From: Paenibacillus sp. JCM 18996
GTDB taxonomy: Bacteria > Bacillota > Bacilli > Paenibacillales > NBRC-103111
Assembly (NCBI GenBank): GCA_001313085.1
Contig: BBFE01000008.1
Location: 38,841 to 102,840, forward strand
Direction: 5' to 3'
DNA length: 64,000 nucleotides
Below, piece by piece: positions 53,420-64,000 of this stretch. The translations under genes were made by a program, and so were the position numbers. Each line of letters opens with the position of its first letter. Position 1 is the stretch's first letter. The notes beneath the pieces were generated by a model that was given only the letters and a program-made list of their open reading frames with translations, had not been told where the DNA came from and searched no databases.

Positions 53420-54547
53420 CTAGCGGTTCGACTTCCATTCCAGGTATGAAGTGACCAGCTGCACCGCTACTCCGATGGCGCTATCGTCCGGCTCGATCTT
53501 CGCATGATGAAGGCCGTAGGGGGTGTCCACCCCGAGCCAGAACATGAATCCGGGAATCTCCTCAAGAAAATAGCCGAAATCTTCCCCGGTCATTGCTTCT
53601 TTGCTGCGGACCAGTTGTACAAGGCCGGAGCCTGCGGCCCAGTCCATGAATTCCGCAGTTGTCTCCTCATGATTGTAAACCTGACGGTAATTGGAACCGT
53701 AGTCGATTTCGGCCCGGCACTGGAAACCGGCTTCGATTCCTTTTACCAGAGCTTCTATCCTTGACTTCACCTTAGCCATCGTATCGGCGGAGAAAGTTCG
53801 GATTGTCCCTTCCAGCCGGGCTTTCTCCGCTATGATGTTCTGTTTGGTACCGCCTTCGATTTTACCGACGGTGATGACCGAGGAGTCCAGCGGATCGATA
53901 TTGCGGGAAATGACCGATTGCAGCTGGGTCACCAGATGGGAGGCCGCAACGACCATATCGTTGGCCAGGTGGGGGAATGCGGCATGACCGCCTTTGCCGA
54001 CGAGATCGATGAACAGCTCGGAGGTATTCGCGAACAGAATGCCCGGCTTTGTCGCGACGGTTCCCACTTTATATTCCGGCGCAATATGAAGCGCAAAGAT
54101 ATAATCCGGTTTCCACTCGCGGAATTCTTCGCTTTCAAGCATCGGCTGGGCACCTCCCGGGCCTTCTTCGGCGGGCTGGAAGATTAGAAGCAGGTCGTCT
54201 TTCAGCGGATGTTTCGCAAAATGGGCCAATATCCCCAGTCCGATCGTCATATGCACGTCATGTCCGCAGGCGTGCATATATCCTTCGTGGGTGGAACGGA
54301 AATCGTACGAGGTGTCTTCCGGAATCGGCAGGCCGTCCATGTCTGCGCGAAACCCGTAGCGGACGGCAGGCTGCTCGCCGCGGACGAGTACCAGCACTCC
54401 GGTGCGCCAGGTTTTCACTTCGAGCCGGTTTTGGGGAAGCCCTGCGATGTAATCCAGAAGAAACTGCTGGGTTTTAAACTCTTGGAAACCCGGCTCGGGT
54501 ATTTGATGGAGCTGACGGCGGATGCCGATTAAAGAACTGGCTGTCAT
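53420..54547 (-). CDS. dapL: M20-family amidohydrolase, probable N-acetyldiaminopimelate deacetylase
   Basis: 375 residues, intact. A zinc-dependent hydrolase. Metal ligands are in [29 protein letters not shown] and [13 protein letters not shown], and the dimerisation domain starts near [11 protein letters not shown]. The start at 54547 has AAGGAGGC 7 bases upstream; open frame further upstream is not coding. With the DapH gene upstream and the aminotransferase nearby, it completes the acetylated route to LL-diaminopimelate, which feeds lysine and MurE. Confidence 0.87.
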   Translation of the reverse strand: MTASSLIGIRRQLHQIPEPGFQEFKTQQFLLDYIAGLPQNRLEVKTWRTGVLVLVRGEQPAVRYGFRADMDGLPIPEDTSYDFRSTHEGYMHACGHDVHMTIGLGILAHFAKHPLKDDLLLIFQPAEEGPGGAQPMLESEEFREWKPDYIFALHIAPEYKVGTVATKPGILFANTSELFIDLVGKGGHAAFPHLANDMVVAASHLVTQLQSVISRNIDPLDSSVITVGKIEGGTKQNIIAEKARLEGTIRTFSADTMAKVKSRIEALVKGIEAGFQCRAEIDYGSNYRQVYNHEETTAEFMDWAAGSGLVQLVRSKEAMTGEDFGYFLEEIPGFMFWLGVDTPYGLHHAKIEPDDSAIGVAVQLVTSYLEWKSNR

Positions 54548-54564
54548 GATAAGCCTCCTTAAGT

Positions 54565-54593
54565 GAAAAAAGCATAAGCTAAGGCTTATGCTT
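54565..54593 (-). terminator. Hairpin with T tail between dapH and dapL
   Basis: On the minus strand AGCATAAGC and GCTTATGCT form a nine-pair stem followed by six T, just before the dapL ribosome site. It could end dapH transcription or act as an attenuator for dapL. The rest of 54594-54776 has no gene. Confidence 0.55.
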
Positions 54594-54776
54594 GCAAACG
54601 AATATAGCATTGCACAGATATCTTCGAGTAGAGTCATAGTGCAGTTTCTTAACGTGCTAGAAAAAAATTCAAGTTCGTTAAAGGATTGAAGCGATAGAAA
54701 ACTTTCTTTACCAAAAAAATTCTGCTTTTAAAGAGCGGTCCTTCATCCTTGAATGGCCTCAGGCAGAGGTTTTTTC

Positions 54777-55490
54777 TTACAAGGTGCGGAGCTCTTTCAG
54801 AATTTCGGTTTTGGATTTGGTTTTGTCGTCCACTTTCTTGATCACACGGGCCGGGGTGCCAGCGACGACGGTCATTTCCGGTACGTCTTCAACGACGACA
54901 GCTCCAGCAGCAACAACGGATCCTTGCCCGATGCGCACGCCTTCCAAAATCACAGCATTGGCTCCCACAAGCACATTGTCTTCAATGATGACCGGCTGTG
55001 CGGAAGGAGGCTCGATCACACCCGCGACTACGGAGCCTGCGCCTATGTGGCACATTTTGCCGATTTTTTTGCGCGTCCGCCCACGACAACGTTCATGTCA
55101 ATCATCGTGCCTTCTCCGATGGATGCGCCGATGTTGATTACTGCGCCCATCATGATTACTGCGTTGTTCTCGATTCCAACCATATCGCGGATGATGCGCC
55201 CGGTTCGATTCTCGCATTAATGTTCTTCAAATCGATCAGCGGCACTCCGGAATTGCGGCGGTCGTTTTCCACCACATAATCCTCGATTGCGCTTTGATTG
55301 GCGTCAATTACAGCCTGTACATCCTTCCAATCGCCAAAAAATGACGCCGCTGCCGCCGGAAACGAATGTCTGGATCGATTCGCCGAAATCGATTCCTTCC
55401 AGTTGTCCTTTCAGATATACTTTCACAGGGTCTTTTTTGACGCTGTTTTTTAAGAAAATTGATAACTTCCTGAGTGTTCATTTCAGCCAT
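54777..55490 (-). CDS. dapH: 2,3,4,5-tetrahydropyridine-2,6-dicarboxylate N-acetyltransferase DapH
   Basis: About 237 residues, reconstructed. The N-terminal domain starts [13 protein letters not shown] with [18 protein letters not shown]. The left-handed helix of hexapeptide repeats then runs through [46 protein letters not shown] and [19 protein letters not shown]. It acetylates tetrahydrodipicolinate with acetyl-CoA, the first step of the acetyl branch. TGGAG precedes the start. Breaks at A/T runs near 55335, 55434 and 55447, and near 55068 and 55198. Confidence 0.9.
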
Positions 55491-55799
55491 TCGAGTCAAC
55501 TCCATTTGTTATTATATGTACTGGTCAGTTGAAAACAGCAGCCAATACCTTCTTTTATAGCATAAAAAAATCGACCCAGGCAATCCTGCATACCCACAGC
55601 TGACAGACAAACGATAAGATACTCGGGAAAAAAAGCAACGGAAGCCCCATATGGGGTTTGACCACCCGTCGTGCAACGACCAACATGCCGGGCGAGGCAC
55701 GGGTTGGGAAAACGCGGCGAATCTTTACCGGTAAATTCCAATTGCCGATGCTCAATGCCCAAGGGAAAAAAAGATCGGCAAATTGGGAAGGATAAGCTG
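55491..55799. other. Divergent region between dapH and the pyr operon
   Basis: About 310 bases. ATTATA at 55512-55517 (TATAAT on the minus strand) may be the dapH -10 site. A palindrome CCCCATATGGGG lies near 55648-55659. Minus-strand open frames across it lack a ribosome site, and I do not count them as genes. I looked for a lysine riboswitch before dapH and saw none. Confidence 0.4.
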
Positions 55800-55829
55800 T
55801 TGACATTTTTTTGTCGAAGGTGGGATAAT
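55800..55829 (+). promoter_or_regulatory. SigA-type promoter of the pyr operon
   Basis: TTGACA at 55800-55805 and GATAAT at 55824-55829, 18 bases apart; the spacer contains an over-long T run, so the natural spacing may be 17 or less. Confidence 0.75.
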
Positions 55830-55847
55830 ACTTTTCAAGTAAATAGC

Positions 55848-55881
55848 ACCTTTAAAGACAGTCCCGTGAGGCTGGCAAGGT
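55848..55881 (+). promoter_or_regulatory. PyrR-binding RNA hairpin
   Basis: AGTCCCGTGAGGCT at 55860-55873 matches the PyrR-binding consensus ARUCCNGNGAGGYU at every fixed position, with CCGTGA as the loop. ACCTT (55848) and AAGGT (55877) close the stem. PyrR with UMP binds this anti-antiterminator and lets the downstream terminator form. Confidence 0.88.
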
Positions 55882-55963
55882 AGACGTTGATAAAAGAGTT
55901 TGAGCGGAATTAAACAGAAGAGGTATGTGCATGGCGGCAAAATGACCGTCCGAATTCGCATAG

Positions 55964-56591
<628 letters not shown>

Positions 56592-56605
56592 GGGGGAAGC
56601 AAGCG

Positions 56606-57517
56606 ATGGCAGCAATACACACACTACCGGGCAGGCAATTGATCGGATTAAAGGGACTTCCCAAAGAAGAGATCGTCAGCATCTTGAACCGGGCCGCCCA
56701 ATGGGACTGCGCGAAGGAAAAGCTGACTCCAGTGCTGCAGGGAAAGTTTGTCGCCAATATGTTTTTTTCGAGAACAGCACGAGGACGCGGTTTTCTTTTG
56801 AAGTGGCGGAAAAAAAAGGCTGGGGGCCGAAGTGCTCAATTTCTCGGCCGCCGTGTCAAGTGTGCAAAAGGGTGAATCCATCTACGACACGGTGCGGACG
56901 CTGGAATCGATGGGAATCGAAGCGGGAGTCATCAGGATGAAGCCGAACGGCCTCCTGCAGGACCTCGTGAGGAAGATTAAAGTGCCTTTGATCAACGCGG
57001 GAGACGGAAACAACGAGCACCCGACCCAGGCGCTGCTCGATTTATATACGATGAGGAAGCATTTTGGCGAGATCAAGGGGCTTAAGGTCGCGATCATAGG
57101 CGATATCCTGCACAGCAGGGTGGCCCGTTCCAACCTGTGGGGACTGCACAAGCTCGGAGCGGAAGTCGTGTTCTGCGCGCCGGACTCGATGCAGCTCCCG
57201 AGCTGAGCGAGTACGCCTCGTATGTAAGCATGGAGGAAGCTTTGCGGGCGGACGTCGTCATGATGCTGAGAGTGCAGCTGGAGCGCCACGAAAGCGGGCT
57301 GTTCAAATCGGCCGGCCAATACAGGGAGCAGTACGGCCTGACCGCCGAGCGTGCGGCGGAAATGAAAGAACACGCGATCATCATGCATCCGGGGCCTTTT
57401 TAACAGGAATGTGGAAATCGATGACGAGCTGGTAGAAGGGCCCAAATCCAAAATATTCACGCAGATGAGCACGGAGTGCCGGTTCGAATGGCGGTCCTGG
57501 AGAGAGCGCTGATCTAG
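56606..57517 (+). CDS. pyrB: Aspartate carbamoyltransferase catalytic chain
   Basis: About 304 residues; the first committed step of pyrimidine synthesis, carbamoyl phosphate plus aspartate. The carbamoyl-phosphate site is FFENSTRTRFSFEVAE (reached after correcting the T run 56762-56767), with HPTQALLDLYTM and IMHPGPFNRNVEI further on. No regulatory chain (pyrI) is present, as usual in Firmicutes. Breaks also near 56811-56817, 57198, 57399 and 57470. Ends VLERALI at 57517. 14 bases separate it from pyrR; the uracil permease gene pyrP found there in B. subtilis is absent. Confidence 0.92.
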
Positions 57518-57549
57518 CACAACGACAAAAGACAATGCAGGAGGGCGCC

Positions 57550-58831
57550 ATGGGAATTTGGATTATTAACGGACAAATAGTTGACGCTTATAACAATTTG
57601 GAAACGAAGCATATCTTTATCGAAAACGGACGGATCGGCAAAATCATATACGCGACCGCGAAGCCGGAAACCGAAGGACACCAAGTAATTGACGCAAGCG
57701 GCAAGCTGGTGTCGGCAGGTTCATAGATATGCACGTACATCTCCGCGAGCCGGGGTTCGAGCATAAAGAAACGATTGCGACTGGCACGGCATCGGCAGCC
57801 AGAGGAGGCTTCACAACGATCGCCTGCATGCCGAATACCAGGCCGGTTGTCGATACGGCGGATAAGGTGCGATACATTCTGGACAAAGCGGAAACCGAAG
57901 GCAGAGGCATTAGCGTACTGCCATACGGCTGCATTACAAAGAACCAGCTGGGCAGGGAGCTGACCGATTTCACAGAGCTGAAAAAGGCAGGGGCGATCGG
58001 CTTCACTGACGACGGAGTCGGAGTGCAGAGCGCGCAGATGATGAAAGATGCGATGGCTCTGGCGGCTTCGATGAATATGCCGGTTATCGCCCACTGCGAA
58101 GACAACACATTGGTGGAAGGGGCTCCCGTGAATGAAGGAAGCTTCGCGGGCAAGAATGGCTTGAAGGGCATACCGAACGAATCGGAGGCGATTCACGTAG
58201 GCCGCGACATACTGCTGGCGGAAGCACGGGGGTACATTATCACGTGTGCCACGTATCCGCAGAGCAGTCGGTCAGGCTGATCCGGCTGGGGAAGCAGATC
58301 GGCGTTAAAGTGACCGCGGAGGTCTGTCCGCACCATCTGCTGCTGTCCGAGGAAGATATCCCGGGTATGGACGCGAACTGGAAAATGAACCCGCCGCTCC
58401 GCTCGGCCAGAGACGTGGAAGCGGTCATCGAGCGCTGGAGGACGGGACGATCGACATGATTGTGACGGACCACGCTCCCCACAGCCAGGAGGAGAAAGCG
58501 AGAGGCATGCAGCTCGCACCTTTTGGGATCGTAGGCTTTGAAACGGCATTCCCTCTGCTCTACACCAAATTTGTGGCGACAGGGCGCTGGAAGCTGCAGT
58601 TCCTGCTTGACAAAATGACGGCTAAGCCGGCAGAGGTGTTCGGACTGGAGACCGGCAGACTTCAGGCGGGCGCGGCCGCGGATATTGCCATCATCGATCT
58701 GGAGAAGGAAAAAAGAAGTGAATCCGGACGAATTCCTGTCGAAGGGACGAAATACCCCTTTCGCCGGCTGGAAGCTGAGAGGCTGGCCGGTGCTTACGAT
58801 GGCCGGCGGCAAAGTGGTGTGGTCGGAATAG
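57550..58831 (+). CDS. pyrC: Dihydroorotase
   Basis: About 427 residues, zinc amidohydrolase that closes carbamoyl aspartate to dihydroorotate. [17 protein letters not shown] (metal ligands), [53 protein letters not shown] and [15 protein letters not shown] are all standard. Breaks near 57720, 58237, 58440 and 58710. The corrected tail ([19 protein letters not shown]) ends at 58831. GGAGGGC precedes ATG 57550. Confidence 0.92.
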
Positions 58832-59144
58832 TAAAACCCTTCCCCGAATGGACGTGAGTGGTCTGACCGCCTCCGTGCAGAGTTGCAGCTCGCGTCTCTT
58901 TTGGCGCATAATCCCGGTGCTGTTTGGGCGGATCAGCACTTTCATGGGCACAGGGGAATAGGATGCTGGGGAAAAGGCATACCTGGCCCCGCAGGCAGCA
59001 GTAAAATCGGCTCGGCGGCACAGATGAAGCGAGGAAGCGCGAAATCGGCGCGGAATGCACGGATGGAGCGAGCGGGAAAGTGCAAAACCGGTCACACAGC
59101 ACAACACACGACGTGTTCACATAAATGCTAAGGAGTTGAAGACA
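58832..59144 (+). other. Unusual gap inside the pyr operon
   Basis: 313 bases between pyrC and carA, where most operons have none or a few bases. It is GC-rich with repeated GAGCG/AAGCG-type text. I see no PyrR-binding sequence, no terminator and no credible gene. AAGGAGTTGAAG at 59129 is the carA ribosome site. Confidence 0.45.
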
Positions 59145-60319
59145 ATGCAGGCAAGGTTGTTGTTGGAAGACGGAACGATTTTTTTACTGGAAAAGCATTC
59201 GGAAGCGAAGGGGATTCCGTGGGCGAGGTGGTTTTTTAACACCGGGATCACAGGCTACCAAGAGGTGCTGTCGGACCCGTCCTACTGCGGGCAGATTGTG
59301 ACGATGACCTACCCTCTCATCGGAAATTACGGGATAACCCGCGACGATTTCGAATCGGTGAGACCTTATATCCACGGCTTCGTCGTCCGCCAGCATGAAG
59401 AGGTCCCGAGCAACTGGCGCGCACAGTACACTTTGGACCGCCTGCTGAAGGAATACGGAATTATCGGCATCAGCGAGATCGATACGCGCATGCTCACCCG
59501 CAGAATTCGTCACCTCGGCGTGATGAAAGGGATGCTGACCACTTCCGGCAAATCCGCCGCCGAACTGCTGGAGCAGCTCAAGGAAACTCCTTTGATGACT
59601 GACCAGGTGTCCCGCGTTTCCACCAAGAGCGTCTTCAGCTGCCCTGGCGACAAGGAACGGATTGTGGTCGTCGACTTCGGCGCCAAAAGCGGAATTCTGC
59701 GCGATCTCGGCAAGCGGGGCTGCGACATCGTCGTGGTTCCTCAAGATGTAACAGCCCAAGAAATCCGAAGAATGGACCGGACGGAATCATGCTGTCCAAC
59801 GGACCCGGAGATCCGAAGGATGTGCCCATGCGGCGGGAATGATTGCAGACCTGTTGGGCGAATATCCGATCTTCGGCATCTGCCTGGGTCACCAGCTGCT
59901 TGCCCTGGCGTGCGGCGCCGACACCGAAAAGCTGAAGTTCGGGCACCGCGGCGGAAACCATCCCGTGAAGGATCTGCACACGAACCGCTGCTATATCACG
60001 TCCCAAAACCACGGCTATACCGTAAAAGAAGAATCCATCGGCTCAACCGATTTGATTATAACGCACATCAACAACAATGACGGCACGATCGAAGGATTAA
60101 AGCATAAGGCTCATCCGGCGTTTTCCGTGCAATATCATCCGGAGGCGCCCGGGCCTTTTGATTCCAGCTACTTGTTCGATGATTTCATCGCGACGATCCG
60201 CCAGTTCAAGAAGGACCGTCCGCAGCGGCCCAGACAGGAGCAAATGATCGCAAACCGCACATCGGCTGCAACGGCGGAAAACGCATCGAGGGGAGAACTG
60301 GAATATGCCAAAAAAATAA
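59145..60319 (+). CDS. carA: Carbamoyl phosphate synthase small chain (glutamine amidotransferase)
   Basis: About 390 residues. It releases ammonia from glutamine for CarB. N-terminal domain: [40 protein letters not shown]. Amidotransferase: [25 protein letters not shown], the nucleophile cysteine in [19 protein letters not shown] and VQYHPEA with the catalytic His. Breaks near 59765-59830. With six A instead of seven at 60310-60316 it ends EYAKK at 60319, overlapping the carB start. Confidence 0.92.
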
Positions 60320-63300
60320 CAACTTGAAAAAAAATTCTGGTCATCGGCTCAGGCCCGATCGTAATCGGACAGGCGGCTGAATTTGACTATGCGGGGACTC
60401 AGGCGTGCCAGGCTTTGAAAGAAGAAGGGATGGAAGTCATCCTTATCAATTCCAACCCGGCTACGATTATGACGGACACCAACATGGCCGACAAAGTTTA
60501 CATCGAACCGATTACACTCGAGTTCGTCACGCAAATTATCCGCCAGGAAAGGCCGGACGGCCTGCTGCCTACATTAGGCGGGCAAACCGGGCTGAATATG
60601 GCTGTTGAGCTGGCGCGGGCCGGAGTGCTGGAGCGCGAGAATGTGAAGCTGCTCGGAACGCAGCTGACAGCGATCGAGAAAGCGGAAGACCGCGACTTGT
60701 TCCGCGAGCTGATGAGAGAGCTGGAGCAGCCCGTGCCGGACAGTGTCATCGTGACTGCCGTGGCGGAAGCGTGGATTTTGCAAACGAAATCGGTTATCCG
60801 ATCATCGTGCGCCCCGCCTACACATTGGCGGAACGGGAGGCGGAATCTGCCAGAATGAAGAAGAACTAGTGGAGATCGTTGCATCCGGGATCCGGTACAG
60901 CCCGATCGGCCAGTGCCTGGTGGAGAAGAGCATTGCCGGCATGAAGGAAGTAGAATACGAAGTAATGCGCGACGCCAACGACAACTGTATTGTAGTGTGC
61001 AATATGGAGAATTTTGACCCGGTCGGCGTCCATACCGGAGACAGCATCGTCGTGGCTCCAAGCCAGACGTTATCGGACCGTGAATACCAGATGCTGCGCT
61101 CGGCTTCATTGAAAATTATTCGCGCTTTGAACATCGAAGGCGGATGCAACGTGCAGTTCGCCCTGGATCCGCACAGTTACCAATATTATGTCATTGAAGT
61201 CAATCCACGCGTGAGCCGCTCTTCGGCGCTGGCCTCCAAAGCGACAGGCTATCCGATCGCCAAAATGGCCGCCAAAATTTCCATTGGCTACACTCTGGAC
61301 GAACTGAAGAACCCGGTCACCGGCCAGACCTATGCGTGTTTCGAGCCGACTCTGGACTACATCGTGTCGAAGATTCCGCGTTGGCCTTTCGATAAGTTCA
61401 CCTCCGCCAACCGCAAGCTGGGGACGCAGATGAAAGCTACCGGAGAAGTGATGGCGATAGGGCGGACTTTTGAGGAGTCTTTCCATAAAGCGGTCCGTTC
61501 GCTGGAGATCGGCGTGCACAGATTGCACCTCAAGGAAGCCGAGCTGCTGGACGGGAATGTTTTGGAGCAGCGGCTTCAGAAGCCGGATGACGAAAGATTG
61601 TTCCTGCTGGCGGAAGCTTACCGCAGAGGCTACACTCTGGAAAGTCTGCAGGAGCTTACGAAGATTGACTGGTGGTTCCTGAGCAAGCTGGAAGCTTGGT
61701 GGCTTTTGAAACCGTGCTGCAGAAGCAGCAGTTGACACCTGAGCTGCTCCGGGAAGCGAAGCGCAAAGGCTTCACGGACCGCGCCATCGCCGAGCTTCGG
61801 GAGCTCGGCGAACAGAGTTCATTTACCGCAGAGGCGGAAGTAAGGGATTACCGTTTAAGCATGAACCTCAAGCCGGTGTATAAGATGGTCGACACGTGCG
61901 CCGCAGAATTTGAGGCGACAACGCCATACTATTACTCGACGTATGAAACCGAAGACGAAGTGATGGAAACCGCCAAGCAGAAAGTGATCGTGCTGGGCTC
62001 CGGGCCGATCCGCATCGGGCAGGGGGTCGAGTTCGACTACTCCACAGTCCACGCGGTATGGGCCATCCAGGACGCAGGCTATGAGGCGGTGATTATCAAC
62101 AACAATCCGGAGACGGTGTCCACTGACTTCAATACCTCGGACCGGCTGTACTTCGAGCCGTTGTTCTTCGAGGATGTGATGAACGTAATTGAACGCGAGC
62201 AGCCGGTCGGCGTAATCGTCCAGTTCGGCGGGCAGACGGCGATCAACCTGGCCGCGCCGCTGGCCAAGGCGGGAGTGCGCATTCTCGGTACGGATCTCGA
62301 GAGCATCGACGCCGCGGAAGACCGCAAAAAAATTCGAGGCGCTGCTGAACTCGCTCGAAATCGCCCAACCGCCCGGCGGCACGGTAACTTCGGTGGATCA
62401 GGCGGTAGACACCGCCGCGCAGTTCGGGTATCCGGTTCTTGTCCGGCCATCCTATGTACTTGGCGGACGAGCGATGGAGATTGTTTACTCCGATGCGGAG
62501 CTGCTCAGCTACATGGAATATGCGGTAAAAAAATCAATCCGGAGCATCCGGTGCTGATCGACCGCTACATGCTTGGCAAGGAAGTGGAAGTCGACGCGAT
62601 CTGCGACAAGGAAACGGTGCTCATTCCGGGCATTATGGAGCATGTAGAGAGAGCGGGAGTGCACTCCGGCGACTCCATCGCGGTGTATCCTCCGCAAACT
62701 TTGAGCGACGAGATCAAACGGCAAATTGTCGGGATCACCACGAAAATCGCCAGAGGCCTTCAGGTAGTGGGCCTGGTCAACATCCAGTTCGTCATATATA
62801 AAGAGAAGGTGTATGTGATCGAGGTGAATCCGCGCTCCTCCAGGACGGTTCCGTTCCTGAGCAAGGTCACGGGCATCCCGATGGCCAATGTGGCAACGCA
62901 GGCGATTATGGGCAAAAAAGCTGGCCGACCTCGGTTATACCACCGGCTTGTGGCCTGAAGACGACCATGTTTCCGTCAAAGTGCCGGTGTTCTCCTTTGC
63001 CAAGCTGCGCAGGGTAGATACCACGCTCGGACCCGAAATGAAATCGACCGGGGAAGTGATGGGCCGGGACATCAACTTTGCCAAGGCGCTGTACAAAGGC
63101 CTGCTCGGTTCCGGAATGAAAATTCCGGCTACAGGAGCGATTATCGCCACGGTAGCGGATAAAGATAAGGACGAGGCGGTGGAAATCCTGAAGGGCTTCT
63201 ACCAGCTGGGGTACAAGATCATTGCTACCGGCGGCACCGCCAAAGCTTTGGAGAACGCCGGCATTCTGGTGACGACGGTGAACAAGCTGAGCGAGGGCTG

Positions 63301-63517
63301 TCCGAACATTCTCGATCTGATCCGCACGGGGCAAGCGCACTTCGTAGTCAACACTTTGACCAAAGGCAAGGCTCCGGAGCGCGACGGCTTCCGGATCCGC
63401 CGCGAGGCGGTAGAGAACGGGGTCGTGTGCATGACTTCTCTGGATACGGTCGGAGCGCTGCTGCATATGCTCGAAGCGATCAACTTCTGCTCGAGGCCAA
63501 TGCCGGTCCAAGCGTAA
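60305..63517 (+). CDS. carB: Carbamoyl phosphate synthase large chain
   Basis: About 1070 residues, with two homologous ATP-grasp halves. The first half starts [19 protein letters not shown], with [22 protein letters not shown] and [19 protein letters not shown]. The second starts [19 protein letters not shown], with [26 protein letters not shown] and [19 protein letters not shown]. The C-terminal MGS-like allosteric domain has [14 protein letters not shown]. Breaks at A runs 60310, 60327-60335, 62326-62332, 62526-62532 and 62914-62919, and near 60770, 60830 and 61700. Ends SRPMPVQA at 63517. ATG lies inside the end of carA. Confidence 0.93.
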
Positions 63518-63540
63518 AAGAGCTGGAAGGAGAGCGAGCT

Positions 63541-64000
63541 ATGACGAGAGTGACTTCGGAGCTGAAAGCTGTGGAGCGGATTATGGTCGCACTGGATACC
63601 CCTTCTACCGGGGAAGCGGAGAAGCTGGTGGCCGCCCTGAAAGGGATTCCCTGTTATTTGAAAGTGGGAATGCAGCTGTTCTACGCCGCCGGGCCGCAAT
63701 TTGTCCTGAAACTAAAGGAACAGGGATACTTCGTATTCCTGGACCTGAAGCTGCACGACATCCCCAACACGGTGAAAGGCGGCGCGGGCAGCATTACCCG
63801 CCTCGGCGTGGACATGTTCAATGTCCACGCCGCGGGCGGCAGCGCGATGATGCAGGCGGCGCTTGAAGGGGTGGACAAGGCTTTGTCCACCGGCATGAAG
63901 CGCCCCGTCACCATCGCGGTGACGCAGCTGACCAGCACCAGCCAGGCGGTGCTGAACGGCGAGATCGGCCTCCACGGAACGGTGGAGGAGCCGTGGTCCG
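63541..64000 (+). CDS. pyrF: Orotidine 5'-phosphate decarboxylase, N-terminal part
   Basis: The gene runs off the window; 153 codons are seen, intact. It makes UMP from OMP. RIMVALDTPSTGEAEKLV, LKVGMQLFYAAGP, and the catalytic FLDLKLHDIPNTVKGG with the Asp-Lys-Asp set are present, then VHAAGGSAMMQAA. GGAAGGAGAGCG precedes the ATG. It follows carB directly; pyrK and pyrD, which lie here in B. subtilis, are missing. Confidence 0.93.
   Translation, partial: MTRVTSELKAVERIMVALDTPSTGEAEKLVAALKGIPCYLKVGMQLFYAAGPQFVLKLKEQGYFVFLDLKLHDIPNTVKGGAGSITRLGVDMFNVHAAGGSAMMQAALEGVDKALSTGMKRPVTIAVTQLTSTSQAVLNGEIGLHGTVEEPWS

Noticed and set aside
55496..55806. Minus-strand frames between dapH and the pyr promoter
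   Set aside because: No ribosome site and no recognisable domain; they overlap the expected dapH promoter and end at the pyr promoter.
58691..59131. Frames on both strands between pyrC and carA
   Set aside because: Arg/Gly/Cys-rich text without a start signal; probably GC-rich non-coding sequence.

Overview
The window comes from an endospore-forming member of the Bacillales, most likely a Paenibacillaceae-type organism. It has the classic division and cell-wall (dcw) cluster, followed by the sporulation genes spoIIGA-sigE-sigG, then the ylm genes, divIVA, ileS, lspA and the pyrimidine operon. It also has a bacillithiol gene (bshC), a GerR/RsfA-type spore regulator, YlaJ/YlmC-type sporulation proteins and a diaminopimelate-specific MurE. 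Family assignments come from reading translated motifs and gene order; no database search was run.

Layout. 1-9.8 kb is a mixed housekeeping and sporulation block: a flavin-type split-barrel protein, a YlaJ-like lipoprotein, a PIN-PhoH ATPase, a coiled-coil secreted protein with an unknown partner, a lipoprotein, a MidA-type methyltransferase, DUF2626, GerR/RsfA, PanE and DUF3397. 10.2-16 kb is a complete oligopeptide ABC importer operon (oppA-B-C-D-F) inserted before bshC. 16.3-19.3 kb holds bshC and an S-adenosylhomocysteine hydrolase. 19.6-38.5 kb is the dcw cluster: mraZ, rsmH, ftsL, pbpB, spoVD, murE, mraY, murD, spoVE, murG, murB, murA, divIB, ftsA, ftsZ; murF is absent. 38.7-41.3 kb holds spoIIGA-sigE-sigG. 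41.9-49.6 kb holds ylmC, pgeF, ylmE, sepF, ylmG, ylmH, divIVA and an isoleucine T-box leader with ileS. 49.6-55.5 kb holds a DksA/TraR-like protein, lspA, an RluD-type pseudouridine synthase and three genes of the acetylated diaminopimelate branch (aminotransferase, deacetylase, DapH). 55.8-64 kb is the pyr operon: promoter, PyrR-binding hairpin, attenuator, pyrR, pyrB, pyrC, carA, carB and the start of pyrF.

The most obvious oddity is that more than 40 of about 56 genes, including essential ones such as ftsZ, murG, ileS and carB, are broken by single-base frameshifts. The breaks follow two rules: A or T runs that should be 5-6 long are read as 6-8, and doubled bases are read as single. In nearly every case the protein resumes in another frame with nothing lost. 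This is best explained by homopolymer-length errors in the sequence, not by gene decay. I therefore give each gene its full reconstructed span and note the breaks.

Functionally the window links precursor supply (diaminopimelate genes, MurE-MraY-MurD-MurG-MurB-MurA), septum assembly (FtsL, PBP2B, DivIB, FtsA, FtsZ, SepF, DivIVA), the switch of the septum to sporulation (SpoVD, SpoVE, SpoIIGA, SigE, SigG) and nucleotide synthesis. Regulatory sites I can read directly include MraZ boxes, a SigF-type promoter for sigG, an ileS T-box and the PyrR attenuator. I see no tRNA, rRNA, CRISPR array, phage or transposase.
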